Assembly (NCBI RefSeq): GCF_025698545.1
Contig: NC_068571.1
Coordinates: 51,493,733-51,557,732, forward strand
Direction of reading: 5' to 3'
DNA length: 64,000 bases
From: Gossypium raimondii
Taxonomy: Eukaryota > Streptophyta > Magnoliopsida > Malvales > Malvaceae
Part shown: positions 22,549 through 35,352 of the stretch, in pieces
How positions within the stretch are numbered: the stretch's first letter is position 1
How the letters are laid out: each line of letters opens with the position of its first letter
Translations under genes and position numbers: made by a program
The notes under the pieces: model-generated
What the model was told of the DNA's origin: nothing
What the model saw: the letters and a program-made list of their open reading frames with translations, nothing else
Database searches by the model: none

Positions 22549-23706
22549 ATGTTTAGAGTGGAGAAAACACTGATGAGAGAAGAAAGATACAGGCATAAGA
22601 GAGATAACCCATCTTTCTCTTCTTCTTTACTCGATCAAATCTGTCGTTCCATCGATGATAATGATGGTATTAGCGACACCAAAAGTCAAGGCTTGAAATT
22701 CAATAGCAAAAAACAAGAGATTTGGGATCCCCAACGAGATTGTTTGATCGAGAAATGGATGGAAAACAAGGTTTCCGAGAAGAAAATTGCAGGGAAAAAA
22801 CAGGGTCTCAAAGATTTCAAAAGGAAATCACATCATCATCATGTGAGTTTGTTTAGCTCAAGTTCTAGCTCATCGGATTCCAGTTCCGGTGGGTTTTTTT
22901 CATCATCCGACACTGAATCTTTGTATGGTTCAAAGACAAAAGCTCCATGTTTTGTTCCTCCACCATCACTACCAAAGCCTAAACCTGTCAGGACCAGCGT
23001 GTCGGCTCCTCCGGAGAAACTTGATGAAAGGTCGAAATCGAGAGCCATGAAAATCTATGGTAATTTAAAGAAGGTGAAACAACCCATTTCACCTGGTGCC
23101 CGTCTCGCCAGTTTCATCAATTCTCTGTTTACAAATTCAAAGAAAACCAAGAATCCAGATGATGATGATGGTGATGGTGATGACGAATACGATGAGAGAA
23201 AATTGAAGTCAAGCCAGGTTTGTTCGTCAGCTTCATCTTCGAGATCATGTCTAAGCAAGAACACGCGAGAAAAATCCCGCAATGGGGTGAAAAGAACAGT
23301 CAGGTTTTGTCCGGTGAGCGTCATCGTCGACGAAGATAGCAGACCGTGTGGACAAAAAGGTGTATACGAACAACAAGAGTCGAGGTTGCTGCCGGTTTCG
23401 GTTCCGACGGCGTGGAAAATCGGGAAATCGTCGTCGGAGGTGAAGTTTCAAGTAATGGAGAAGAGTAAGCGAGTGGAAGAAATGGCTAGGGAGATTATCA
23501 GAGAATATCATCAAAATCAGAAGAAAAACAGTCATTATGATGATGATGATGATGATGATGATGCAGGTAGTGAGTCGAGTTCGGATTTGTTCGAGTTGGA
23601 TCACCTTGTTCTCATGGGAAATGATAGGTATAAAGAAGAGTTACCAGTGTATGAAACTACTCATGTTGAAACAAATCGAGCCATTGCTAATGGCTTCAAA
23701 ATGTAA
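22549..23706 (+). CDS. BIG GRAIN 1-like protein
   Basis: Single-exon gene of 385 aa. The BG1 family are plant-specific membrane-associated proteins that in rice promote auxin transport/response and organ size. The role here is inferred. Family hallmarks are visible: SFSSSLLDQICRSID (22-36), GARLASFINSLFTNSKK (183-199), VKRTVRFCPVSVIVDED (247-262) and the C-terminal ELPVYETTHVETNRAIANG. Between them lie a basic region with HHHH (95-98), a Ser tract (103-120) and two acidic Asp runs (204-212, 331-338). I chose the Met at 22549 because the 20 in-frame codons upstream are A-rich leader sequence with no family match. A pyrimidine-rich leader (CTCTCTGTC) precedes it. The second Asp run is a GAT microsatellite, so length variants are likely. 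Confidence 0.9.
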   Translation: MFRVEKTLMREERYRHKRDNPSFSSSLLDQICRSIDDNDGISDTKSQGLKFNSKKQEIWDPQRDCLIEKWMENKVSEKKIAGKKQGLKDFKRKSHHHHVSLFSSSSSSSDSSSGGFFSSSDTESLYGSKTKAPCFVPPPSLPKPKPVRTSVSAPPEKLDERSKSRAMKIYGNLKKVKQPISPGARLASFINSLFTNSKKTKNPDDDDGDGDDEYDERKLKSSQVCSSASSSRSCLSKNTREKSRNGVKRTVRFCPVSVIVDEDSRPCGQKGVYEQQESRLLPVSVPTAWKIGKSSSEVKFQVMEKSKRVEEMAREIIREYHQNQKKNSHYDDDDDDDDAGSESSSDLFELDHLVLMGNDRYKEELPVYETTHVETNRAIANGFKM

Positions 23707-24439
23707 TTAACTTTCAAACAAATATATAGTGAAAACCAACATTTTCAGCTTTAATTTCCTTTTCAATTAAGGTTGACTCAAATCTTTATGGCAAACTTTG
23801 GTGTAAATAGGATTAACCCATTTGATTTGGCATTTAAGTGAAATGAAATATGACAATGCTAGTAAGTTAAGCTAACATGTGAAAATGGAACTCGAAGGGG
23901 AGAAAAAGTAAAAAGGGAACCATGGAAGTTTGGGTTTTGTTTTTCTTCTGAAAAGTAAGAACTGAGGAATGGTTTCATTTTTTGATCATGATCTGAACTG
24001 AAGAGATACTGACTTTTCTTTAATATTAAAACACAGTGGGAACTGACTGAACAAGTAAAAAGAAAGATTGTAAATCTTAATGGCAAGCAAAATGAGAGGC
24101 AGAGAGAGAGGGGAGCTTTTGGTTTCTTTTTCATTATGAGGAATTGGAGTTGGACCCTCTCACTTGAAACATTGCATCCATCCTCCCCACACCCTTCTCT
24201 ATTACCAAGGCAAAAAGGGTACTCTTTTGGCTTACTTATCTACAAACTATCCCTCCCGTTCAAGCATCTACCTCTTGTATGTGGATCTTTTAATAATATA
24301 TATAACCCCATTTTTGTGACACCTTATACAACGTTCAAAAGATTCAAAATTTTCTCTTTGGATTGCGATGGAATAAACCCTTTAATATAAGCAAAAAGCA
24401 TTCGTGTTTTCTTTTTGAAGAAAATGAGCCCATATTGAA
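23707..24439. other. 3' flank of the BIG GRAIN 1-like gene
   Basis: Probably contains the 3' UTR in its first few hundred bases. No further gene is visible. A purine-rich patch (AGAGGCAGAGAGAGAG) lies near 24094. Confidence 0.4.
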
Positions 24440-25600
24440 TTGAATTATGGAGCACTATTAGAAATTATTTGAATATAGTTGAGCTTAGAGAAAAGCTTAG
24501 CGTTGGGTTGTTTGATTACGTGTATAGGCTAAAGTGTAAATCTGAGAAGTAGACCGTAAAAAGTTGCTTCGTCCTTTAAGTCACATTGCTTGTGTAATGT
24601 AGTTGTCAATGTTTTGTTAGGCTTGAGTAAATGACATGTACATGGTAGTTTATCTAGTAGTATTGCATTTATTTGACCACAGAATTATGCTTGCGCCATG
24701 ATGTCTTATATGTAATGTAAAGCTTGGGACTATGGATGTATGTCTTTAGATGCTTGGAAACCTAGGCTTAAGGTCATACTTTATGCATGGTATGGTGGTG
24801 AGATCTTGTGTGCTATGATCAAATATGCATATAATTGAATAATTTTTCCCATTTGATAGTTAGGCCTTAAAGGTAGGTTAAAGACTTTCCAAGTCATTGG
24901 TATGAGTTTCTTGCAAGTAAAGAAACCATACAATCCCTAACTTAGGATGTACTACACTTAGGTATCGATGCCCAAATTAGGGGTACCGATTCCTACAAAC
25001 ATTGAACCTAAAATAATGAATCAAGGGAGACATATATCGATACATTGTACCCAAATATCGATACCTCACAAGCCAATTGTCAAAATTGAAAAAAAAAAGG
25101 AGCCTAATTCTGATACCCATGCTTTGGGTATTGATATTTCAAGCTAGAATGTATTGATATCCTCCCTAAGGGTATTAGTACCATAGACTTACCTTCTAAG
25201 GTTAAGGAAGTTTTATGTAATTGAGCTCGAGTTTATGGTTATCGCTTATAGGTTGAAGGTTTAATAGATAGCAAAATCACTCTAATTGAAAAAAAGTCAT
25301 TGTTTTACCATTAAGGTTACCAAAGATATCTCCCTTCATTGGTTGTAACACTGCGTAATTGAAACTGTAGTTAGTCTAGGCTAGGAGCGCTATAGAACTT
25401 TATCATAGAAATGTCATCAATCTCCATTTGGTCCTCTTCGTAACTCCCTTAATACTATTCAATAACATATCATTGGATGACGTCCTACCCTCTTTCGGTG
25501 AATCAATAGCCATGCCCCTTCACTAGGGAGATCTTCCTCTAGTAATAGACTTTCTTTGTCATCCTAACACACTCCTTTTTGGATTCAGCGGTTGCTCAAC
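24440..25600. other. Possible decayed retrotransposon sequence
   Basis: The stretch contains repeated variants of a GGTATCGATACCC-like motif (about 24960-25180: ggtatcgatgccc, tatcgatacattgtaccc, tatcgatacctcac, gatacccatgctttgggtat). I associate this kind of motif with degenerate LTR or internal retroelement DNA in related plants. No coding frame survives and element ends are not visible. Confidence 0.25.
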
Positions 25601-28002
25601 CTTGTCAAAAGAGAGTATTTTCGTTACTTTTAATTGAATCCACGCAATATAATTAAACTACAGAAAATAGAAATGTAACTCCAACAATATTGATGCACAA
25701 AAGAATCAATGAAGTTAGAATTGGGAATTAAAGATAAAAGAGGAAAAAAAGTTTACAACCTTAGATTGCAAATTGATCAAAAGATTCTTCCATGCGCACC
25801 TACCCTGTAAAGCACACGAAAGGATAAATATATATGTAATTCAAATGGAAGATAGAAAAAAATAAGAAGTCGGAATTGGGAATTAAAGGAGTTGAAATAA
25901 TGGATCAAATCGAAAAGAGAAAAAGATTATGGCGTTAAATTGGAATTTGACCAAAAGATTCAACTCTATATATAAACTTACTTCACGTAAAGTAAAAAAA
26001 GAAAATATTAATTACGCCCAATTGTATTCAATATGAGATCTCTTTTTTTTTTTAAAAATAAATATTTAATCTCTTAAATAACACGAAACCTTAAAACTTA
26101 GACATCAAAGAATAATAATCCATCTCTAAAGTAACTTCTAAATCCTTCAACTTAAAAACTTGTCTACAAATTCTTACCTCCACAATTTTCGCTAAAACGG
26201 CCATAGTTAAATTGTGTGATCACTTCAATCGACATGTTTTAAGGTACATTACAAAACTAAGAAACACCTAGAAACATAATTTAACCTAAAAATATCCCAA
26301 TACTATCCAAAAATATGTCACAAGGCCAGTTAAAAGGCGAGGTTATTATCTAAGCTTGAAGTTCAACTTGATGTTTGAGAGGGTTTGGACAAAATTATTA
26401 AATCTAAAAAATAGAATTGAGTAAAAAAATTAGGTTTGTTTAAAATATGTGACAATTTGGTCTCTAGTAGTCATCACCCTTTTTTTTTAATATTATAATG
26501 TATTATTTTATTTCACCATATATATTATATAGTTTATATCATATAAAAAGTAAATATATCATAATATCTAATACTATAATATAAAAATATCTTAAGTTGT
26601 CTATGTTTAAGATTCCAATAAAAGAACAAGTATGAAATGATTACATATTAAATTTTAAATTCACATAAATTAATTGTTATTTTTTTTTTAAATAGGGGAG
26701 GGACTAAAATATGATTCAATTAGACATTTATAAATACGAATAGACTTTGACGAGTATAGATTATGTTATTATCATACAATGATCTGACCTGACTATGAAC
26801 ACTTAAACCAAATACGTACATACCAAATCAGGTGTACGGCTTAAGAAATAGCATTTTTTAACAAGTAAACGAAAGTAATGTGTAAGAAGATATACATTTT
26901 ATATAAACCAGCCAATTCTAACCTAAACTCAAAAATTTGATTCGATTAATCTGAATCCAAATTCAAATCTAATCCAACTTGATTTGATCATAAAAAGCTG
27001 CCAACCGGATTTTGAAATTGACTTGAACCTAAAATGGCCTAAACCCGTAATAAATCAAACCTAAAATGATCTAAAATAACATGAATAAATAATTAAAAAT
27101 GACCTAAACTCAAAATAACCTAACTTAAAAAATTCGATTATCAAACTCAAATAAATTAAATAAAAAATCACCTAACTTTAAATCGAAATCACCTAAATTT
27201 AAACTCAAATTAATATAATTCAAAACTAAATTCACTTTAATGAATTGACATATCTAATCTCAAATCCATTTCAAGATTTATCAAGATAATGCATTATTCT
27301 CCTATTTAAGGGTTATAAATGGATTATGGAGATGATAAAATTAATATTAGAAAAATAGGTGACATTAATTCAATATAAATGCACTCTTTTATTGGGAAAA
27401 TTGGGGTTGTTTTCATGCAAAATTTAAAGAGGTGAATGGGACCCAAGGAAGTAAGATAGAAGGAATCTTACAAAATAGTTATGGACATGATTGAATATGA
27501 CAACCAATAAAATTTGTTTTGATAATTATACCATGCTTTTCAACAAAAAAATATATATACTTACGAAAGATATCATCATGTAGCTTTAAAACAAAGCATA
27601 TAGTACTATACTAAGTATCAAAAATCATGCTTCACAATGACGACGCACGTTCAATTTCTTATAACATGTATTTTAAAATATTAAGGTCACTAAAGGATTT
27701 TTAAATTAATAATAAAAGATGCCCTAACTGTTACACCAAATTCTTCTTGCCCACCTAAAAGAGACTATTATTTGATATATTAAAGATGGTAACACATGTT
27801 TCTATATGGAAGCTAATCAAGTTGCAAATCGAACTTAATCGAAGACCTTGTCAATGATAAGCTTAAAGGATTGTTCAAACTAATCAATGTAGTTAAAAAA
27901 ACATTATACATCAAATAATAATCTTAAATAAAAATCACGATCGATCTTTTTTACATAATTTTCATTTATATAAGTATTAGGATTTGGTACATTCACACTA
28001 AA
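25601..28002. other. Gene-free AT-rich stretch
   Basis: No gene is recognised. Two similar blocks (about 25660-25810 and 25835-25990) share phrases such as GAATTGGGAATTAAAG and CAAAAGATTC, so they look like a diverged tandem duplication of about 170 bp. At 26920-27240 the sequence is rich in irregular CCTAAAxTCAAA words, which I regard as degenerate simple repeats. Confidence 0.4.
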
Positions 28003-28130
28003 CTTTTTTAACTCCACAAGCATAGTTAAAAAAATTCTTGGGTCCCTTTATTTTTATTTATACATTATTAATTTTATTGCATCTTATAGGACATTTGTCA
28101 TAGCACAATTCTGCTTGTGGAGTTTAAAAA
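28003..28130. mobile_element. MITE-like stem-loop A
   Basis: ACTCCACAAGCA at 28011-28022 is a perfect inverted match of TGCTTGTGGAGT at 28112-28123, extended outward by T/A runs. This gives a ~125-bp hairpin element without coding capacity. Confidence 0.6.
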
Positions 28131-28198
28131 TTTCATTCGAACATTTTCTCTATATGAATATAAAAGAGTAATTATTTGACCGCCTGTGGATTTTTTTA

Positions 28199-28310
28199 GA
28201 CTTCACAAGTAGGTTAAGGGTGTGACTTGTGTCACATTTATTTATATATATTTTTATTTTTTACTACACCTTATAATACATCATCAAATCCTTAACCTAC
28301 TTGTGAAGTC
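28199..28310. mobile_element. MITE-like stem-loop B with 21-bp perfect arms
   Basis: The 21 bases at 28199-28219 (starting GACTTCACAAGTAGG) are the exact reverse complement of 28290-28310. Its arm resembles that of stem-loop A (ACTCCACAAGCATAGTTAA against ACTTCACAAGTAGGTTAA), so the two hairpins, about 75 bp apart, look like one family. Confidence 0.7.
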
Positions 28311-28379
28311 TCAAGTAATTTAATATAAAAATAGTAGAAGAAAAAATATCATTATATTAATTTTCATTACTTTGTTAAA

Positions 28380-29220
28380 GAATGATTTGTAAGTAACTTT
28401 TTGAACAAATTGGTGTCAAATTAACTTGTGACACTAACTCGATTAACCACATTGTATATACTAAGTGCATCCATTATATGAGTGGAGATTTTATGTAACA
28501 AATATATTTATAAATAATTGATGCGAAAAAACAAATGAGACTTTAGTTAAAATGTTGAAAATCATGTTGTCTTAGTTTCAAATCTCATTATGGGTGCGTT
28601 TCTTTAAGCTTCATATTAAAAGACATAAACATACCCTCGTAGTAATATTTCTTAATTTATAAAAGGAATGGGTTTTTGAGTTAGCACCTTGTTGATGGGT
28701 GACACCAACTCAATCAAACACTTAAATAATACTAGAAATCATATCACACACATATGCGTGTGGAAACCACAAATTAAGAATACAAATGTGTATTTACAAA
28801 TAACATATAATAAATAATGAAATGTATGAAATATATACGATATTAAAATTTTTAAAATAGATTAAAGTTTATCATTGTGTGTTGTCGTCAATATTGAGTT
28901 AGTGTCGAGTTAACTTATGATACCGGCTCAATCAAATACATTATTAATATATACAATTGATGGAAGTAATAAAGTGTGCATAACAATATTAAAATGTATA
29001 AAAATATCAAAATAAAGCTTTAATTGAGTGGTAAATTAAAAGTTTTACTATCCCAATTGGTTTGGGTTTAAATCCTACTATATGTATATTTTAAAGTATC
29101 ATCGAATTATATAATCTATTTTAATTACGAAAGATATTTCTATAATTTCCCTAATAAAATTGGTGGCCCGATTAAAAGTGACACTAACTCAATTAGAAAC
29201 GTAAATAATACCATGTATAT
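28380..29220. repeat. Diverged tandem repeats, unit about 220-270 bp
   Basis: A conserved word (GTGACACTAACTCRATTA and variants) recurs at about 28429, 28700, 28919 and 29179. Each copy is followed by a similar AT-rich body (for example AAACACTTAAATAATAC against AAACGTAAATAATACC). No coding frame is present. Confidence 0.5.
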
Positions 29221-30289
29221 TTATTCATTCAAGCTAGTGAAGCGTTCTTGATGGACTACCTTTCTTGACTAAATTTTAACATTCAAATCATTCTAAAAAA
29301 AGAATCCAATCATAAATAAGAGAGAGAGACATTTATAGTTTAAATTTTACTTTTGGCAACCTCCAAAAACTTGGTAAGATGAAATTGAATAATATCATAG
29401 ATTAGAGATAATGACTCTTTAACCAACTTAAACCTATTCTCATGTTAAACAAAATCATGCTCTTAAGCACATTACAACCATAAAATACATATAGGGTTTC
29501 AACTTTCAATTATATTAATTAATGTAATAGACCTAATAATGGCCTATATAAAGCAAATAAAAACACACCATTCGTACTACGTGACAAGCATGCAAAGAGT
29601 TTTCTTTTTTCTTTTGGGCCTTACTCTCCCGCTCATATGATGAAGAATCTCTCACTTAGTCAAAATCTACTAATAAACAAGGCGGGCGGCAGTGGATGTG
29701 TAACTTATTCCAAAGAATTATTGTCATGTCCTTAATAGTTCCTTTTTTCTTTTTCAGGCTGTACTTTACAACAAAAGCTTTTTGATCCATTACTTAATCT
29801 GTGGAGATTAAGATTTGAATTAAGTTATTTACAATTATGTGAGCTTAGGGTTTTATATATTATTGTGGGGTTATAGCTTCATTTTGTTGGAGAATTGTGG
29901 ACGCTAAGTGGGGAAGAAGTTGCTGGCAATGATAATAATTATATATTATAAGCTAAACCTACCCATACTTGACCTCTTTTTTTATTTTTGGTACATAACA
30001 TCACCTAAAACCAAGTTTTGGTTTCTTTTGAGTTAATTTTCTTAATGCACTCTTGGCTGTGTCTAGTTTTTCTAAAGCTTCATCATGTTCTCTCTTCTCA
30101 TTAAACTTGACCCACGTACATTTGTAGTACTTTTTCGTATTATAATTAGGGGTGATATTGAGAAAATTAAAATTATAAAAATTTGAGAGGTTAAAGTTAA
30201 AAATCTTGTGTTAAATGAATTTAAATTGAATTATTAGATATTGAGTGGCGTCAAAACGACGACGGTCTCATTTAATTAAGACGATTAAG
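29221..30289. other. Gene-free stretch
   Basis: No protein or RNA gene is recognised. Composition is AT-rich with short GAGAGAGAG near 29320. Confidence 0.35.
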
Positions 30290-30615
30290 GTTCTAGTAAT
30301 CCATTGCTTAGTGATGTTTAAATGATTGGTTCGATTAATAATCAACTTGAATTACCTTATCCAATTTTATCAAAAACGAATCGAAAATTCAATTAATTTT
30401 TAATTAACTTAAATTTCTATATTTTTGTTATATTTTAATTTTATTTATTATTATTTTTCTTTGGCCAATAGTCCATTACCACATACCATATTTCCATATG
30501 TTAATTGGGTACATTCTATTGCGTAAATATTAAATATATTTATTATATTTCGATTATTTAACCGAATTAATTAATAATTAAAATTTTAATTGATAATCGA
30601 AATTTCAATAACCTT
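30290..30615. repeat. AT-rich palindromic repeat (AACCGAATTAA family, copy 1)
   Basis: Words such as ATTAACCGAATTAAT and TTGATAATCGAAATTT recur in both orientations. The same words appear at 33700-34080, so this is probably one MITE-like family. Ends are approximate. Confidence 0.4.
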
Positions 30616-33600
30616 AATCTAAACATAAACCCTTAATAGCAAATACCCATACTTGTTTTGTTTTGCTTAGATACGTCCAAATCAACCATCCTCAATTAAA
30701 TTACATTACATTGGGGACAACTTTTACCCATTGGTGTAGATAAGTTAAAAGTTAAATTTGATTAGACAAAATGATGACCTTTTTAAGGCTTAAACTAGCT
30801 CCCATCAACCCACCAAATTTTGACTGATTCATGTATTTTGGAGTTAAAAAACAAAAAAACCCACTATTTTCTTGAAAGGATAATCATAGAATATGGTAAT
30901 TAATAGCTTCAAGTTTCAAGTTTGTCTCCTAGAAAAAGTTAGACACTGGGGGAAATTGGGTGTTTTCCATTTTGGTCTTTGGAATAGGAGACAAATAGTT
31001 ACCTCATGAGCTTCAATTTCATTCATGAATCATGATAATGATATAGGGTTAATTCAAACAAATATCCCCACATTATAGTTTAACTCTTAAATTGGTTTTT
31101 AAAATATTAAAATGTTTCAATTGAATCTTTAAATGGAAGTATTGTTTTAATCTGGTCTTTTTATTAGTCTAACTACAAATCTAATATTAAATATTAGTTC
31201 GATTTAACGTGTTTGAAAATATTTATTAATTTATGTGTTTAAAACAGGAACCATGCATGATCTAAGCTTTTTTAACACTACTAGACTAATAAAAAATCAG
31301 ATTTCAGTAGAAACGTTTTGAATTTTCAAAGGTGAAATTTAAAATTTAACCAATAATTTAAGGATATTGAACGCCGTTAACCCTTTTTATTTATGTAAAT
31401 GATGAAGTTACTTAGTTGTTACGATGAGTTGCAACTTAATAAGCGTAAATAATGAAGACAATCGATTTAGTTACGTAATTCAATTCAATTCTACGTTTAC
31501 ATAGTCTTATTCAGAGAGTAACTCGTTTTAATTTTTATTGTATAAAAGGTAATTTAAACTTCTCGCATTCTTATTGGAGCATTATTCTTATAAAATTGTA
31601 ATAAAAGAATAGTTTAGTACAAACAGCTAAAACTGTAACATAAAAAGGATTGAGATAAATGGTGAATAAAAATTACTCTCAATAAATGAATTACCTTAAA
31701 ATAAAGATAAAAGGAATGAGATAAATAGTTATAATCTCAAAGGGATCAAATCCGATCTTCACAATCAATATCAATTTTTGAATTACAACCCAGATTTGTG
31801 TTGACAAAAGAAAGTACTATATATATATATATATATATACAAATCATCCATCAATGCAAGACCAGTAACCCTTCATCATATCCAGTATATCAGATTCGTA
31901 TCCTCCAAAAACTGACAGATTATTCTTATAAAAGAATAAAAAGCATTTCCGTCTCAGCTTTACATAAGAGTATGAGGGAAGGCCACAGTTGTAGGTCAGA
32001 GTGGACCGACTCTCACTCGGCTAAGGTTACACCATATAAGGCCATATATGAAATTGTGGTCCACAGCACCTTTTGAGGGGCCAACTTCTTTTACTTTTTA
32101 TCCAGTCTTGCCTCTTCATCTCGTTGATGTCTTTCGCGTGATGGATTGGGTTTAGAGACAACTTGCGAGATTCATGGATGACAAATGTGAAGTAAGGAGT
32201 GTTGGAGCTTGGATACTCTCAAATGCTTAAGTCGGCAAATGGTGTGGTAGGAGTAAGGAAGCAAGATAGAGTGGGTGATCATCGGTTGGCCAATTGGTTT
32301 GCCTAGTTACCCGTTTATTGGTGATGCAACCTTAACGGTTTAAGATGCTTTCATACAAGAATATTGATTTTAGATAATTTACTTGTGGTTCTTGACTCTC
32401 TGATCGACAATTATAACATATTTATTGATTAAAATCAAGTTTAGAACTTTGAAAGATAAAATAAATGATTGGCATTGATTTTTTTTTTCTATTTTAATTA
32501 TGAAATAGTATATAGAGTGCACCAAAGAAATGGGCATTGATAAATACAAGTTTCTCATATACCCAAAATTTATGTCTCTCTTGGGCTTGGCCACAATTCT
32601 GATTTCTTTGTTGTGGGGTTTTTTCCTTCTTTTATTCCTACTTTGTAACATCAAAGTTTTTATTTTAAAGCACACTTTCCTTTTCAAAATTATAAAATTT
32701 TAATTTTAATTTCGAAATTGTAAGTCAATAAAATGATTTAAAATTTGTATACAATTTAAATATGATCTTCTAAAAAAATTTAACTTCAATTCTTTTTTTA
32801 ATCTTAAATTTGTGTATCGTGAATAAAAATAATAATACTTCATTTAAGGATGTAATATGACTTGATCCCCTCCCATGAAAAATGGAGTATTTTTGGACAA
32901 CACTCACGATAAAAGAGATTAGTGAGACGATGAACACCTTGATTTCGAGAAAAAAATATGACTAGATGTATGGGAAAAGCAAGAATAAGGTTGGGCAGGC
33001 TGAAGGAAGCTTCTTCATCAGGTGGAATGGAATCTAAAACCGGGATAGGGGAGTGAAAGAAACACACCACTTCCCTTTTGTCTCGTTGCTTCGCTTCCAC
33101 CTCTACTGTCATAATAATAAAATAACAGATTTAAATATTAAAGCTCAAAATTGATTATTTTTATTTTTATTTTTAAATATTTAACTCAAAATTCAAAAGT
33201 CAAAAATAGTGGTTTTAATTTTAAATTCCTTTTAAACTATAATTATTAAATAAATAGAAGGTTCCATCTCTATGTACAAAAAGAATTAATAAATTAAATT
33301 AAAGGTTTAATTATCCTCTAAGTACATGTATTCTTCATATATTTAAAATTTAGCCTCTCTATTTTGATTCTAAGGAAGTGAGTTTCTATATTTTTCTATT
33401 TTAACAATACAAATCCAATCATTAGTATTGTTAAAAATCTTAGTTAATTAAATTCTTTTCTTCTTACATGGCGTTATCATGTCAATATTTGTTTATTCCA
33501 AAATGACACACAAATAATTTTAGCAAATTTTTTAAAGATAATAATAATTGGACCTAATTTTAAATTTAAAAATAGAGAGATTTAATTCCTAAAATAAAAA

Positions 33601-33699
33601 TAAAATGACTAAATTACAAATCTATAAAGAATATTAAAACTTGAAACATATCTTAACCTTATGAGCATAAACCAATCAAACCAATAGTATAGTATAATT
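30616..33699. other. Gene-free stretch with AT microsatellite
   Basis: A TA dinucleotide tract lies at 31818-31840. A more GC-rich block at about 31950-32340 contains no known gene or RNA that I can name. 33300-33640 has weak inverted similarity between its ends (gattctaaggaagtgag region against ctaaaataaaaataaa region), possibly a decayed MITE. No coding gene is supported. Confidence 0.35.
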
Positions 33700-34080
33700 A
33701 GGGTGTTCAAATGGTTAATCGATCCGAACTAGTATTAACGAATTTTTAATCCTTTAACCGTTAATTGAATAAAAAATTTAAGAAAAATTACAGAACCAAA
33801 TATTTCGATTAATTTGGTCGGTTAACTGGATTAATCGAAATTTATATGTTTTATTTTATTTTTGGTTAAAACAAGTACAAAATATATAAAATAAATAATT
33901 AATAATAATGTTCATTTGACCAAATTAACCGAATTAATAATAGTCTAATACATATAATATATAATATTATTTATTAAGTTCCGATAATTTAATTAATTAC
34001 CTAATTTTAAATCGAATTAACCGTTAATCGAAATTTTAGATCAATTACTCAACTGATTAACCAAATTATATCGAAGATTT
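33700..34080. repeat. AT-rich palindromic repeat (AACCGAATTAA family, copy 2)
   Basis: The left side (ggttaatcgatccgaac; later ggttaactggattaatcgaa) and the right side (ttaaccgttaatcgaaattt; caactgattaaccaaatt) pair in inverted orientation. It is related to the block at 30290-30615 and non-coding. Confidence 0.45.
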
Positions 34081-35352
34081 CAGTTTTAATATAAAGTTTT
34101 ATCTCTCCTCGTATTAAAAAATTTTCTTGGAAAGTCCTGGAATTTTTAAAGTTTAAAATAAATTATCACCGTCCCAAATCGAACCTTGGGAAACTTCAAC
34201 ATTTAAATTTTCTCTGTATACTTGAAAAGTGTGCTCTTTCTGTTTACTAAGATCAATATATAAAGTTGTAAATTAATGTATCTAAAATAAAAATGGATAG
34301 AGATTGCTTTAAAATGGTCAAATTTTGCTATTAACCCCTGTATTTTGTGTAAATTATGGATCTAATCTTATATTTGGATTTGATTAATGTTAGTCTCTAG
34401 TCATGATAGAATGGTGTTTGGTTAAATTTTGCTATTAGTCTTATACTATGTGTGAAGTTATAGGTTTAGGCTATGTTCTCCAGTTAGATTATTATTAATC
34501 ATAATATTTTTAAAATTTAAAATTTTGGTATTGATTCAAATAAGGACCTCTATCGGATTTTTGTAAAAGTAGAAAACTAACATAGCATTATAAATAGAAT
34601 AAAATGTTTGGAATATTAGATTCTGAAAATAATATAATAGTTATTATATGATTAGAATTAAAATATTAAACTTGAGAAAATATAAAAACTAAATAACATG
34701 ATCATAATTAATAACAAGTAATTCATAATAAGGTTAAAACCTGCAACTTATGGTGACAACCCATAAAGCTGATGATGAGAATATTCACATGATCAAGATA
34801 TCCATGCTCCATTTTTTCACAAAAATTAAAATAAAAAATAGGAGGGGTTCAGAGAATAGAAATTGGAAGTTCTATAAAACTAAAAAAAAGCAGCCTGAAG
34901 GAAGAAAAACAACGTCTTTCTGTCTTTCTTGTCAGCTAGCTACAGGCGAACTCATCTTCCTTTCATTAATTAAATGGTACTCCTCCATCTACCCACGACA
35001 AAAGCTTACTCCATAGTCAGAACATTTTAATCTGAATCTTACTTTCAGAGTGTTCTTCTTTTTTGTTTTACCTTTGGGTGTTTCTTACAATGTCTTTTGG
35101 TATCTTGTCATTGCTTTAAGTTGTGTAGCGGAGCTTCTTGTTTTTTTTTACTATTTCTGGGTATCCTGTGGAGATTTTCTTCTTCTTTTTTTTTTCCTTG
35201 AAAACTTTTCTGGTAATGGACTAAAAGCCAAAAGGTCAATGGGCATTCAGATCTTTTGATTCTCTCTCTATAAGTTTCCATTTCTGTTCTTAAATATAAA
35301 TCTGATCCTCTGTTTAAATCTCCTACCAGGTGTTTAATGAAAAGCTAAAGAC
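34081..35352. other. Upstream region and leader of the MSL10-like gene
   Basis: No separate gene is supported. 34900-35352 is T-rich and ends in TCTCCTACCAG/GTGTTTAATG at about 35330, a good splice acceptor context, so the leader may contain a 5' UTR intron. Without transcripts the transcription start cannot be fixed. Confidence 0.35.

Noticed and set aside
26920-27240. CCTAAAxTC words resembling telomere repeat
   Set aside because: They are irregular and never form tandem CCCTAAA; more likely degenerate simple repeat.
28380-29220. CRISPR-like array
   Set aside because: Plant nuclear DNA; repeats are long, diverged and unevenly spaced, with no cas genes.
31798-32076. 92-codon ORF with YIYIYIYI start
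   Set aside because: The start is translated TA microsatellite and the rest has no known motif.
34750-35259. ORFs upstream of the MSL10-like gene
   Set aside because: Low-complexity Phe/Lys-rich translations of T- and A-rich leader DNA.
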